From Varroa destructor (taxonomy: Eukaryota > Arthropoda > Arachnida > Mesostigmata > Varroidae): 64,000 nt of DNA. Position numbers and translations under genes: made by a program. The notes under the pieces were generated by a model. That model searched no databases. It saw only the letters and a program-made list of their open reading frames with translations, and had not been told where the DNA came from. Below, piece by piece: positions 13,849 to 25,230 of this stretch. The stretch is taken from assembly GCF_002443255.2 (NCBI RefSeq), contig NW_019211458.1, positions 15,309,939-15,373,938 on the forward strand. The letters are read 5' to 3'. The stretch's first letter is position 1, and each line of letters starts with the position of its first letter.

Positions 13849-13960
13849 GAAAGGTTGTCGGACCGAAAGCGCTAAAAGGACCGGCACTAGCATTACCAGC
13901 AAGGCTGGCGTTAAAATGACGAGAAGCCTGCGGAGTGTCCAGCGGACCTTGATGCTCTTG
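13847..13960 (+). CDS. Weak candidate: small basic exon
   Basis: ATG at 13847 opens 38 codons that end exactly at a strong donor (CTCTTG then GTGAGTGA, GT at 13961). The peptide is Lys/Arg/Thr/Ser-rich (for example MKGCRTESAKRTGTS at its start). The codons show a purine-N-pyrimidine bias, which also leaves the opposite strand open. Read in phase 0, the candidate exon at 15148 would extend it by 23 Arg-rich residues to a stop (61 aa in all). No family was recognised. Confidence 0.2.
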
Positions 13961-14257
13961 GTGAGTGATTATGATAACATAGTCTGCAATCCATTTCAAT
14001 AATATAATTTTTGCACGATTGATATCATGCATAATGTAGAGCAGTGATATCAAACACTCAAACCACCATATTACATTACATGTGTATAAGAAATAGCAAT
14101 ATTGTATATTGTTGTGAGCCTCTATTTTAGCAGTTCACGGATTGTTTTTGCTCTACTTTGGCTAGTTACGTAATCAATAGATATAACAATATGTGTATTT
14201 TGTATTACTAATACGTCTGCGTTGACAGTGTGATCATGTTGCGTATGTGTTTGTAGC

Positions 14258-14279
14258 ATATATATATATATATATATAT
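14258..14279. repeat. (AT)n microsatellite
   Basis: About 22 bp of TA dinucleotides in intergenic DNA. Confidence 0.9.
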
Positions 14280-15147
14280 GAACGTGAATAAAAGATTGAC
14301 CATGTTTCTCGGTCAATGTCAATGCTGAACGCTCAACGCATCCTAATTTAATTCATACATCTTTAACTGTCCCTTATTGTAATCTGTTGTGATATAACGT
14401 CACTTATGAACATTTTTGTTTTCTTTTGATATATTAACATAATTTTTTTACTTCTGTTTCTGTTTATTTGTCTTTTTTTTTCTATAAATAGAAGTTAGTA
14501 TCTATTGTAGTCGCCTATCACTGGTGGACGATGATGGTGGCGGTCGCGCAATAAGCCGCTAGAGGGCTTTTTCGTCGGTTGCAGTAAACAAAATCATGCC
14601 TAGCCCGTATTTTCTGAGAAATATCGCCATTTTTTGTTTTACTTCTTTCTCTCTCGTTTCGTACCTTGATTTCTTCTCGGTTTCGTTTTCTTTTTCTCCA
14701 GTAGTAATAGATTTATATGAAAACACACACATATAATCTACATATATAGAATACTATAGTTTTCTTTTGAACCAGATAGACTTCATACTTTTTTCTCATT
14801 TTATTGTGTTCGTATTTCTTCAACAACGATTTATACCTACGATCATGATCTGTCTGAATTTTTTTTGTCTGCCACAGGAACAGTTGTTTTTGGGTTTTTC
14901 AGTCCCACTAACGACGGTTGCTCCTTCATTTAGCCACGTATTTGATCTGCGTATCTTGATTGAAGTTCGTTTCAGTCCATTCAGTAATCGCGTACTCCAT
15001 TTCGCTACTTCGGTGCCTCTACAATTCACCTAATGCTTTCAAGTGTCTCCAGAGAAATGAATACGCAGAAATACATTGAGATAAATACAATCGGTCGTTG
15101 GCGGTTCTTGCATGTCAAGTATTACGCATATACTTTTGTTTATCTAG

Positions 15148-15283
15148 TATATACGGAGCCGCCGGCAACGTGTCTCCTCCAGGCGCAAATGGGGTGTCAA
15201 CAAGCAGACCCGCCTATAGGTCACATGGTCAACCTGTGGTCGTTCCTCGACACCCATTCGTCTATATCCCGATAGCATTTTAG
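15148..15283 (+). CDS. Weak candidate: terminal exon
   Basis: A pyrimidine-rich acceptor (TTTTGTTTATCTAG ending at 15147) precedes two readable frames. With one leading nucleotide it reads 44 codons of protein-like composition (YGAAGNVSPPGANG near the start, PVVVPRHPFVYIPIAF at the end) to TAG at 15281-15283. In phase 0 it reads an Arg-rich 23-residue tail. No upstream exon with the phase needed for the longer frame was found, and no family was recognised. Confidence 0.2.
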
Positions 15284-15508
15284 TTATTCGTTCAGTCCAA
15301 ATCTCCTCCTACGATAAGTGCGGCAACCTCTCAAATTCTGCCTTCTTTAGAAGAATCTTTCTAGGTCGATATGTGTTCATTTGCCTCTGCATATGCATTA
15401 TAATAGTTTTTTTTCCATATGAACATCCGTTTTGCCGAAAGCTAAAAGTGGTTTAATTTCTATTTGTGAAAGCAACCGTGGCTTTTATAATATAGACTGA
15501 AGCTTTTT

Positions 15509-15514
15509 TTTATT
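15509..15514 (-). terminator. SERINC polyadenylation signal
   Basis: TTTATT on the plus strand (AATAAA on the minus strand) lies about 335 nt past the SERINC stop codon. It is the nearest canonical signal I noticed downstream of the stop. Confidence 0.4.
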
Positions 15515-15848
15515 TGTTTGTAAATACCCACGAACGCCCAATCTCTTTTCCGGGCATACCAATGGAAATAGACGCGACGAACGTTATCTTCTTTGTCTCC
15601 GAATGATTTTTTTTGCAGATGTATAGAACTGAAATCCACCGTCAAGGTTTTCGTCACTATGATATGATAAAATCATTCTACCAACATCCAAAACGATCCG
15701 GCTGCATAGGATGAGTAACACAATCTTACGCAAGCCAAGTTGGGCTTTTAGGCATTGATTTCTTTCTCATGTCGATCTTAGAGATATTGGTGCCGGATTT
15801 CAACCTCGACATCTTTCGCGGGTTTATGTACAGAACGAACATTCTGCG

Positions 15849-18800
15849 TTATACCGCGCAATGGTCGCTCGTGTTATTGTTATCATTAGCATTGTACGAA
15901 TATGAGTATTGCTCGGCCTTAGATTGCTGTTTTGTCGAGGTGGTCGTTTCCAGCAGCGACCAGAGATAAAGCGCTGCGCATACCCACGAGGCTATGACAT
16001 GCATCCACAGCAGAGGAGTGGCATGCGGGTCCGCTGGCAGCGGAGACGCCGCCGACGATGACGATCTCGCGTCAGTCAAATGCTCGGGTATTGCCATTAG
16101 CTCGTACCAGCTTGCCTGAAAAAAGTACACAGAATAACAACAAACACTAAAATGTAGGTTATTTCCTAGCAATTGTCGAACCCTTCCAGGGCCCATAAAT
16201 CTGCTAGGAATTCATTAACCTTATACCAAATTATTTACTAGTGAAATATTATCTCAACACACATGAAGCACAGAAGGGTTTTATCTGCATATTCTATAGT
16301 TGATCTTGGTCAGAGACAGGCAATCCCAAAAGTCCCGAAAACATTTTAATTTGATAGGGTGCTTAGGGAAGAATAAATGCCGTTGGTTGTAAATAGGTAT
16401 GTACACATGTCGCAGCAGTCAGTACGCTGTTTTCCCACTTGTGTAGGCTTTGTTTTTGAGTTGACTTACTTTGGTGCTCCTCTTGGGGTAGTAAAGATTA
16501 GTTAGCGTGAGCATGACGAATAGCGCCGCCCCGCAGAGCACCAGATGGAAGACGCACCACGAATACTGCAGCTGATCGACTTCGTCAAAGATGTCATCGC
16601 AGTTTCTGAACTTAATTCGGTCCACGTCTCCTGTCATGATTCCGCCCCCGTGTACCTGGTGTGCGCCGACGCCAGCCGTTACGCCGCTCCCGCGGAGGTA
16701 GATCCGCCGGTAGAAGCGACCCAGGGCGCCCGTCGACATCGAACAGGGCGAGTGTTTGTCGTTGCGTCTGCACCGATAGAAAAAAACATCATACACATAT
16801 GTAATAAGAGGGTTATTTGAAATAAAAGGGGCTGGACAAAATGTAATTCGCAAGAAATGCTGCTGCATTTCAATCCGTGGAGATTACATTGTATAATGAA
16901 TGCTCCATCACGAAACGAAATATATATATATGATATAATTGTTAGTTGTGGTTAGGCACTAACCTCACAAGCAGGTAGAGCAATGTGCTGAAGCATAGAT
17001 ACAAGCCTAGAATGAGCGTAAGCCCGTCCCACGTATTCTTGTCACCAAACTCGCCGCATACGTTGCTGCGCGAGATGAGATGTGTGAGGAAGGCAAGAAA
17101 GTTTAGTGTGACCGCGCCTGGCAGCAAGTTACGACATGGCCGACTATGTGCATCGGGAAAGCCGGCGACCAACGTCATGGCCAATACGATAAGGTAGAGC
17201 GCCGTATTGAGCCGCATCATCGAGTGTTTGGCCACGCACTTTGACCCCTGATCCGTGTTACCGCCACCAGATCCACTTTTCGAATCAGTACCGTCCGCAT
17301 CGCGTTCGAAACGTGTCCACATAATAGCGCCTGAGCACAGCATCGCCAAGACCCCCATTACAATCACCTTAACCAATTGTCCATTGCGCGCCAAGCAGTC
17401 TTCGTATCTGAAGCGAGTTGGCGGAAACGTGGGAACGTGGGAAACAATAAAAACAGAAAGCACACAAAAATTATAAAATATAAACATTATTGTACCAAAG
17501 GTGGTAAATCGGTGGCCGTGTCGCTAGCTGATCTGTTCGTATGTTGACCAGTAGTCTACGTGAACTTAGAAAGCGCTTAGTGAACGCTGTGAACTTTGAA
17601 ATTGGCACGACTCAAAAAACTTTCAGTTATTTTTTTACTTATTATTCCATCACTACATTATGGAATTGGATAGCTGCCGCAGTGCAATAACGGAAAGTAT
17701 ACGCAAATCTCATTTTCAGTTTGTTTAGTCTAATGAAAAGCACAGAAATAGATACAGCAACTTAGAGACATTCTCGAGGCTAACGCTAGTACCAGAGTCA
17801 TAACTTAATCTTGAGGGGGTAGCCCCCGTGTATCAGTTATCACATTTTTATGTCAGAGCGATGTAACGCTGCAGTAACTTACTTATAGGCGCTCTCAAGC
17901 ATGACTAGATAAGCAAAGACCATGAATCCGAAGCCTCCCCAGAGACCGGCGTACTTGACAATGCCGATGAACACACCTGGGGGCAGTCTCACTCGGATAG
18001 ACAGCATCACCATTCCTACCAGAATTATTACCTGTCTCAAGTTATAATAATATTAGTACACTGTGTGTCTGAATTGTCGTATATGCTATTATGACCTTTG
18101 TAGACGATAAACATAAACGTCTTTGCGTAACTGTTTTGCAATAGGCGATTTATGTGCTATCATAAGCACTATTACAGCTATGATATCCGTATAAGAATAT
18201 ACTGTAACGCGCGTGTGTTAAAAAAAAAAAGTAAAATTGTTTTAAAAGGTTACACCACCTCAAAGCGACATATCTGCCTCAACTAGTTTTAAGATCTCGC
18301 GACTGTGTACGTAGTGAAAACGAAACTCATAAACGTACCTTAAACGCCCAGAAGCCCTGCTGTGCGCCGGATACGATGTCCCGGGAGTTCTGGACACCAA
18401 TGGTAAGCACCGCCATGGCGAGGTGGAATAGCGCTACACAAAGCAAGGTGCGATATACAAGAAGGTAACCCGCATCTGAACCGCAGCTTAATGGACGGCA
18501 CATATCGAATTTTTGGTCCGCCCACCGCACCACGCTGCGTGTGCGTGTATATTTACGGCACAAACAAATGAGGCAAAAATAGAACATTTGTTTTTTTAGT
18601 TATTGTTGTTCTTCTTTATGCTACCCCGTAGAAAGATGTGTTTATTCTCCACATTATATACCATTAGGTTATAGTAGTAATGCTAACTGCTCGAGTCTTC
18701 TAGGCATATCGCTAAAATTGTGACACTTCAATGATCAAATTATTAGATTATATTATAGAGACGACGCCTCGGATTTGGGACAATGCAGTACTCGAGACCA

Positions 18801-19351
18801 ATTCTATAGGACGTGTGCGAAATCATACAGTCTCGATTTATAGACTCGTCATCTGTCGTTTGGCTGAACGTCACATGTGCTTGTCTTATCTAAGGTCCGC
18901 TTTCAAATAGCATTTTAACTGAAGACTATATATCATTCGGATAAACCTATACAGCTAGTAACAAATGCTACGCGGGTTTATATAATGGAAACTGTCTTCG
19001 GTAAGCTGAGCTGAAGCGCGAAAAACTCGTATTGAGGTAGCAGTAAACGAACTCGGATTTATTGTGTCACCTATGGTCATCACCCTATACTTGTCACCTA
19101 GTATATTTTTGTTCTATCTCGTTAGAATACTATTTCCCGATCCTATTCGAGGGCTCTCTCCTTCTAATGTACTGTGGAAAAGAAAAAGCAACTGATATTA
19201 CATTTGTTATGCTTAGGTAAAATAAGTGAAGAACCCGTTCTAAAGTAAAAGAACGATCCGAACCTGTTAGATAGCATGACACAGCACACAAAAGAGATCA
19301 CCGTAAAGATAAGCAGGTACATTAGACGCGTCGATGTCGAACTCTTCCATG
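15849..19351 (-). CDS. SERINC (TDE1/TMS) membrane protein, exons 2-7
   Basis: Six minus-strand exons, 19351-19264, 18534-18339, 18031-17883, 17407-16964, 16767-16470 and 16115-15849, join in phase to the stop at 15849. With the first exon at 41.9 kb they total 1512 nt and 503 aa. SERINCs are multipass proteins of plasma and internal membranes; members have been shown to scramble phospholipids. Family marks seen are STSTRLMY before the first helix, GYLLVYRTLLCVALFHLAM, the NGFWFFK-like QGFWAFK, and VMLTLTNLYYP near the C-terminus (MMTLTNWY in relatives), followed by a last helix at about 449-470 with ASWVCAALYLWSLL. About ten hydrophobic helices are visible. It is somewhat longer than usual (about 450-470 aa), with insertions at about 200-220 and 320-370 and an unusual Ser/Asn-rich tail after the last helix. 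It is a divergent member, but the family call is firm. Confidence 0.88.
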
Positions 19352-19414
19352 CTGAAATAGCAGAAAAAAATCCAATTGAAATCGCTTGGCATCATTGAAT
19401 AAAATAAAACAATT

Positions 19415-19447
19415 CAATTAGTTATTAACAAATCAATTAGTTATTAA
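19415..19447. repeat. Short tandem repeat, 19-bp unit
   Basis: CAATTAGTTATTAACAAAT at 19415-19433 is repeated for 14 bp from 19434. It lies near the 3' end of SERINC intron 1. Probably replication slippage. Confidence 0.7.
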
Positions 19448-22400
19448 TTATTGAATAAATTCATTTACTGGATACTTAGTTCGACTCATTTGAACGCCAT
19501 TGTTTGAACGCTCGTTTTTATTACCATTGGCTCGTGACCTTTGCTTTGCCCATTCAGTCCCAATCGACTCTGTGTTTTTGTCACAAGGGATCGTACTATG
19601 TTTGTTCAAATATGTTTTCTCTTTTTGGAGCTCACATTACTGAGATATACACTCGAATTCATTGTTCATTAAACATTCATAAACATTGTTTCTACAGGGA
19701 ATATAAAAGATTATTAATATAAAAATCTATCAAATAATTTAAAAAATTTTACTGGATGCGATTTTGTCAAGGTTAAAGGTCAAAGTAGACGATGAAAGCC
19801 AATGTGAAATATCATATACATATATATAGAAATGTACCATGTTTCCCAGCATCTTTACTATTCATATTGTTTTTCTTGAGATATCTATTAGTGACATCAT
19901 GCGTATTTTGGGTATTTCGATGCTCACCAGAACGGCTTTGTGATGATAGCCATACGATGGCACTCGCCGCTCACAAATATGCTCCGAATCGACCAGAGCC
20001 ATATAAAACTGTTTTGTGATTACGAAACTATGGCCTGTTTGTTTTGTGTAACAAAGAGAACTTTTGAGCAAGTCGTGGCTCTATTAGATGCCTTCGAAGG
20101 ACGCTTTCCTGTTTTTCGTTTAGCTTTAGGCTTAGCGGTTGTGGTTATTGCTTCGGGCAAGTTTCAGGGAGGCATGCGGATCGCTTGCGCGAAACTGTCC
20201 CCTGTCTAAAGCCGTTAGAGTGCCTGAATCGATGGGCGAATGCAAGTAGGTATGTGCGACACATGACGTTCATTGATTTTGAAGAGAGAAGGTGAAACAG
20301 AATCAAGTTTTCGTCGTTACCTTCAACACCTTATTTTGAAGATGAATCTCTTCATTAAAATATAGTAAGCTTTCTTTTGCTAACTATATTTCTTTGAATT
20401 ATCGACCATTTTTTTTATAGAAAAATGATACATATTGCTTTAAATCATTCGAAATGATTTTACATGTTTGCGTGAAACAGATTATTGCAATTCGTTTACA
20501 TAAGACTCTTATCAGACGTGATATGAGATACATGCTAAAGTAACCCCGCGAACTTTGTATATTGTCATATACCTTATCATTTACTACGCGGAAATACATT
20601 ACACACTTACGTGACTTTACTGTGTTCATATGTGTGTATATGTATATATACGTTTTTGTTTTTGTTTCACGCATTTTAGAATGTGCGTAAGTGTTCAAAT
20701 GTTTTAAAACCACCTTATCTAATATTTGGTATTTGCCGAAGAATTTAGATGGATGTTGACAATTTTTTTCTATATAACTGAATTTATATATTACGTTTCG
20801 TGATATCTCCCCGTTCACGTAATAATTAGGCAGCGCAAGGCAGAAATTAGAAGACAATACGAAGAAGAACATCAGGGGCAAAAAATTGTTTGGATACGAA
20901 AGCAAAATAATGATAAAAGTTGAATAGAAAGAATGGCTATTTATTTACAAAATAGAAAGAGGTATTGTGAATTTTTTGCTATCGACAACTGTTTCCTGGG
21001 TAGCTGTTTGTATTGGCCATAGTTGATTCAAACAACCCTGGGCTCTTCCTGGGCTTAGATGTGGTTGTGACCAAATTGTGCTGCAGATTGTGTGAGCTCG
21101 TAATAACTTGAGCGTACAATTCTCTTGTCTCATAATATTCTGTTGCGCGTACGAGTATTCTTTTGATATTTGTCTCGTAAACAGCGCAATGCATAAGCTT
21201 TCAGTTTCTATACGCTTACGATATTCATCTGCTTCAGGTAGTCAGGCTAACAATAAACAAAATAAGAGAGAAGTAACTGATGCCAAAGTTGCCGAATTGA
21301 TCGTTGGCCAAAATCCGATGAAATATTCTATTATTCTGCTAACGTTATTTAAGAGCAAGCAAAATGATTGATCCCCTTAGATCAAAGAATAGGTCCCCAT
21401 ACCTAGGGGCCTTATATTAAAAAAAGATGAAGCACATTTCCTAACCGCTATTTTTTGTCGAATTTTGCCGTATTGCCCAAAGAATGGCCTTGTTAGAATT
21501 ACTTAGTGTATTCTTTAAGTGTACCGAACTAATATTACGTTGCCGGCTTTTTTGTGAGGATTGACGTAAATAATCCTCTGAAGGGATCGCAATATAGGGG
21601 CTAACTTTTTTTTTTTAATTTCGAGTAGAAGCAGACTGCAGTACGAAATACAAAATTAAAACTTCGCGAAGCCGATTTTCATTTATGTTGCGGCCATGTT
21701 CATGCTCTTTATGCCGTAATAATATTGCAAAAAGACTCATTTGAGCAATTATTATACCGCCGAACAGCACATATGTAAAATATATTTCAGCAGTAAAATC
21801 CTGACACAACAGTTAGACTGTCTTCCGCTCATCGTCGTTAATAACCGCGCAGAATTTCGGTAAAAATATGGCCAGACATGTTAGACAAAGGACAAAATAC
21901 GGCCAAATGTTCGCAGACACCAAGAGATCTCACACTAATCAATTATTGCTACAAGATCTGCACAAAGCTAGCTTTGGCAGGATCGACCCTAGGTTTCGGC
22001 AGGCAACCGGTGCACCCAACAACAACAACAACAGCAACATCAATCGACCAGTCAAATTGAAAGTATTATGGAGTAAATGCCTCGTAGTGAACGGGGAAGA
22101 AAGCTAAAGCGGTATCAGAAAATCGAAGCGGCGATAGCAACGACAGAGGTTTCGGTTTGCTTAGACATGTCTTGGTGAGAAAAACGATAACTTTTTTTTT
22201 CCTGAAAAACAGGCGTGTACTTCGCTTTTGCTGAGGAGGCTATAAAGCCATTCGATATTAGGTCTTAGTTGATAAAAGAAAAAAAATGGCAATAACATGT
22301 TCTCTGTGACGCATGGCCTTGCCGTTACCTTGTCGTTCGTTCCAACAAGCAGACGAAGTGCTCTTCAGACGTATTCCTACATACGGATAGTTAGATTTTG

Positions 22401-23867
22401 AGATTACATAGTGAACGTCTGACTTCGACTGGGCATGTCGTGGTCAATAATGGTAGCTTGCCAAAGAATATTTTGAAATAGATGGACATTTTGACGTATT
22501 TCGCCATTGTATTTTGCTTAATTATAGCAGAAACTAACGAAGAGAGCTATATTAGAGGTTCTTTAGTAAATCCGATTAGAGCGCTGTGTGGTCAAACAGG
22601 CGGCAATGATGCCAAAAAACCAAACCTGTCGAAAATACCAACATTGAGAAAATCCGAGCACCTCCTGTCTTTAAATTCAAGGAAGGTCTTTAAAATCAGG
22701 TGGAATAGGTTTAAGGTTTCTTATTTGCAGCGATAAAACTAGTTTCAAAAGCAGTAGCAATTAGAAAACGTAACTATGCCAGTAGATGTGCATTCAAATT
22801 AGCAATAAATAATGTTGTAATAGTATTTGTAGTTAAATGTTTTATCTCGAGACCAATATGAAAAACTAATTTTTAAAATTAAATTTTATTCCTATCCACA
22901 ACAGCGAGGCTCACAGAAACAAGATGACTAACGCTTACTCACAATTACTATGAAGTGCACTCATTGTAGATCTTTTAATACAAATACATTTGGTAATTTA
23001 CTCCGTGGTTAATTTTTAAATGAAAAACGTATGTTTCTGATAGCTCAGCTTTAGCTATTGCTTATATGCGCAATAACTATGTTATAACACTCCCAAGGAT
23101 ATCAGGTGAAAGCCTAAACAAGATTTAAAATTCGACATACTTTTAGAAAGCGCGAAAATTCTCGAAGTGTTAAATATTTTGTCGGAATCCGTCGTACTAA
23201 TAAGATCCACGAACATAATTTAAAAAAAAATAGCGAGTAAACAAAATAAATCGATATTATAAAAAAAAGGATAAAGAAAATCAAATAGATAAACGAGCCA
23301 ACTTATATTACTTTTAGGTAAGTATAGAAGCGGCTATTAAATGCAGGTGTTATATATATATATGATAAATGGATCAATCTCATAATGTCGTTTCTTGACC
23401 TACTCGGGCTTCACATTTTGTCAAGCCATCTTAGCGCTCTTCTATCAGAGCTCTCCTGTTTACCAACAGCTCGGTGGTTTTCGTTGCCGTTGATCTTATA
23501 CAAAAAGATTAATCCTGATTAAACACAAAAAGTCTTTTCGAATATCGGTTCCGATATACAGCTATAAGATACTCTGTCACTGGTTTTTTCGTAGCGCGTA
23601 CGTTGACAGCTGTTTCGTTCGTCCTAGTTTATCGCGCCGTTCATCTGAACCACTTGTCAGGGAGTTGTTTAGGAGATGTTTGTGGTCTCATCAGTCCCAG
23701 ATCGGCGCCACTGTGCCTATACGCGTGTCTAGAATAGAGGATTTGCTCCCTTTCCCCTTGCGCGACCAGCCAGCGCGGTTTGAGAACATCGAGCAAAACA
23801 AACCGAGTTATCGGTACTAGGTTAGGGGATGAAGCCTTGCGATCGCTTTCGCATTGCTTCAACTTAC

Positions 23868-23898
23868 CGTTACTACTGCTACTACTACTACTACTACT
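23868..23898. repeat. (TAC)n trinucleotide repeat
   Basis: About ten imperfect TAC units, with one TGC interruption. On the minus strand a GTAAGT donor-like site lies immediately 3' of it (plus-strand ACTTAC at about 23863-23868), but no exon could be built from it. Confidence 0.85.
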
Positions 23899-24936
23899 TA
23901 AAGCATATCAACATTGCGGCGCAGCTGACATAATCTATTATTAGATCGAGTCAGCTCGTAGTAAATTGGCTTACAGGGGATACTGGATAGTGTTTGTAAA
24001 TGTGCAAAAAATTCACAGCGGCGACAGCATTAATACACTGTATATCAAATCGCCGATGCTTCGTCGAGATATGGATCGAGAGTGATTGTGTGTGGCGTGT
24101 AAACTGTGGGGTGTCAGATCGCTTGCGCTTCTGTTATTCTTATTTGGGCGAGTGTTGAACCTAATCAAGTAATGTAACTCAGTTGAACGGTTTAAGCCCG
24201 TTGAGCGTATACAAACGGATTAGTAAAACTGTTATTATTGATGCTTCAATTGGCCTTATCCGGAAACCGCTTGATAAAAGGGCGTAACTTGCTTTTGTTA
24301 AAAAAATGTTCATAGAGTCATGATAATAAAAAGATAATCTTTAACTACGTTTTATATTTCGACGTTTCGGTTAAACATCTGTTTGAGATACGATTAAATA
24401 CGTTAGAAAAATGATTGGTTTTTCACTTTTACTACAGCAATCGTAGTGTGATGATACCCGCCGCATGCAGAAATTGCTATCGGTTTAGACCCAGTTACGC
24501 TGCTCTATTGTTACGTGTATTAGAATTTGTGTGATTGAGTAGAATGTGCGGTGTTGCTATTGTTGAGAAGGAACCGAGTTATCGCATCGAGGACTATAGG
24601 ACCTAGAAATTCATGGATGCCGTTCCAGGGACTTCACATGACCTAATCAAATTAGAACAGAATCGTGTGCGATTGAATTGTTGGTCAACTAACAGTGTCA
24701 GAAGCAATTGTTGTCGGTCAGTATACGAGGAAAAACGCGTACCTCCTCCTTCCGCAACGCTTATTGTACATGGAACCTGATTTTTTTTTTATACCATTAA
24801 CAAAAACAGCTTCTAGTAGTATTACGTACCGTACTAACATGTTAAAATAAGCATATTCAACCAGGTGCCGACGACTTATATAAGTAGCTTGAAGTACACT
24901 TGGAGTCCTAAAGAAGCATTTGCGAAAGAAGCCAAC

Positions 24937-25021
24937 ATGCTCGAACAATTTACATCGTTCGCAATTTACACGGCCTCGGCTGTGTTCTCCATTCTATTGC
25001 TCATAACCCTTATAGCAATTG
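24937..25021 (+). CDS. Smim13: SMIM13-like protein, exon 1 (membrane segment)
   Basis: ATG at 24937 in a good context (GCCAACATG) starts 28 codons plus one nucleotide, ending at a strong donor (ATTG then GTAAGT). It encodes a short head and most of one membrane-spanning segment (SFAIYTASAVFSILLLITLI). An acceptor at 24861-24864 (TTCAACCAG), with a consensus TACTAAC branch site at 24832-24838, implies an upstream non-coding exon that I could not place. Joined to the exon at 33070, the protein is 118 aa; vertebrate SMIM13 is about 91 aa and also has a short N-terminal helix followed by W..VW..FLS.FKF.REL. SMIM13 is a small integral membrane protein of unknown function. Calling this exon part of the same gene depends on phase, the hydrophobic segment and the Gly codon at the junction. 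Confidence 0.72.
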
Positions 25022-25183
25022 GTAAGTACGTGACTTCACACAATAGTTGACTAAATGCTTTTGTCTTACCTACGAAGTTATTAAATAATTATATATATTA
25101 TAACTTAATGTACCGCAATTCTGGTTATGAAGCCTATATTCATAATTTAAGTTTAACGTAGATTGCTTACGTTCGTTTTTCAG

Positions 25184-25230
25184 CTGGCGAAATCCAGTTT
25201 GAGCATCGTTCATTCAATGACGAATTGTAA
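25184..25230 (+). CDS. Possible alternative last exon of the SMIM13-like gene
   Basis: An acceptor (CGTTTTTCAG ending at 25183) opens 47 nt that join in phase to the exon ending at 25021 and stop at TAA 25228-25230. The product would be a 43-aa membrane micropeptide whose last 15 residues are AGEIQFEHRSFNDEL. The conserved SMIM13 block lies in the distant exon at 33070, so this would be an alternative or cryptic exon. Splice phase is the only support. Confidence 0.2.

Larger units (their letters stand above)
9711..15508. other. RIF1-SERINC intergenic region
   Basis: About 5.8 kb of AT-rich DNA. It holds two (AT)n tracts (13795-13846 and 14258-14279) and three weak coding candidates at 13712-13786 (minus), 13847-13960 (plus) and 15148-15283 (plus), each listed separately. 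Nothing recognisable was seen from 9711 to about 13600. Confidence 0.5.

Noticed and set aside
13708..14053. Minus-strand frames with runs of Tyr-Ile
   Set aside because: The Tyr-Ile runs are translation of an (AT)n microsatellite, so the extended frames across it are not evidence for coding.
21868..22107. 79-codon frame with an Asn run from AAC repeats
   Set aside because: A short trinucleotide run generates the Asn stretch; there is no other support for coding.
22482..22736. 84-codon frame starting with a signal-peptide-like stretch and ending RKVFKIRWNRFKV
   Set aside because: The end faintly recalls the SMIM13-like KVFLSRFKF block, but nucleotide similarity to the three exon copies was not visible and splice signals are lacking.
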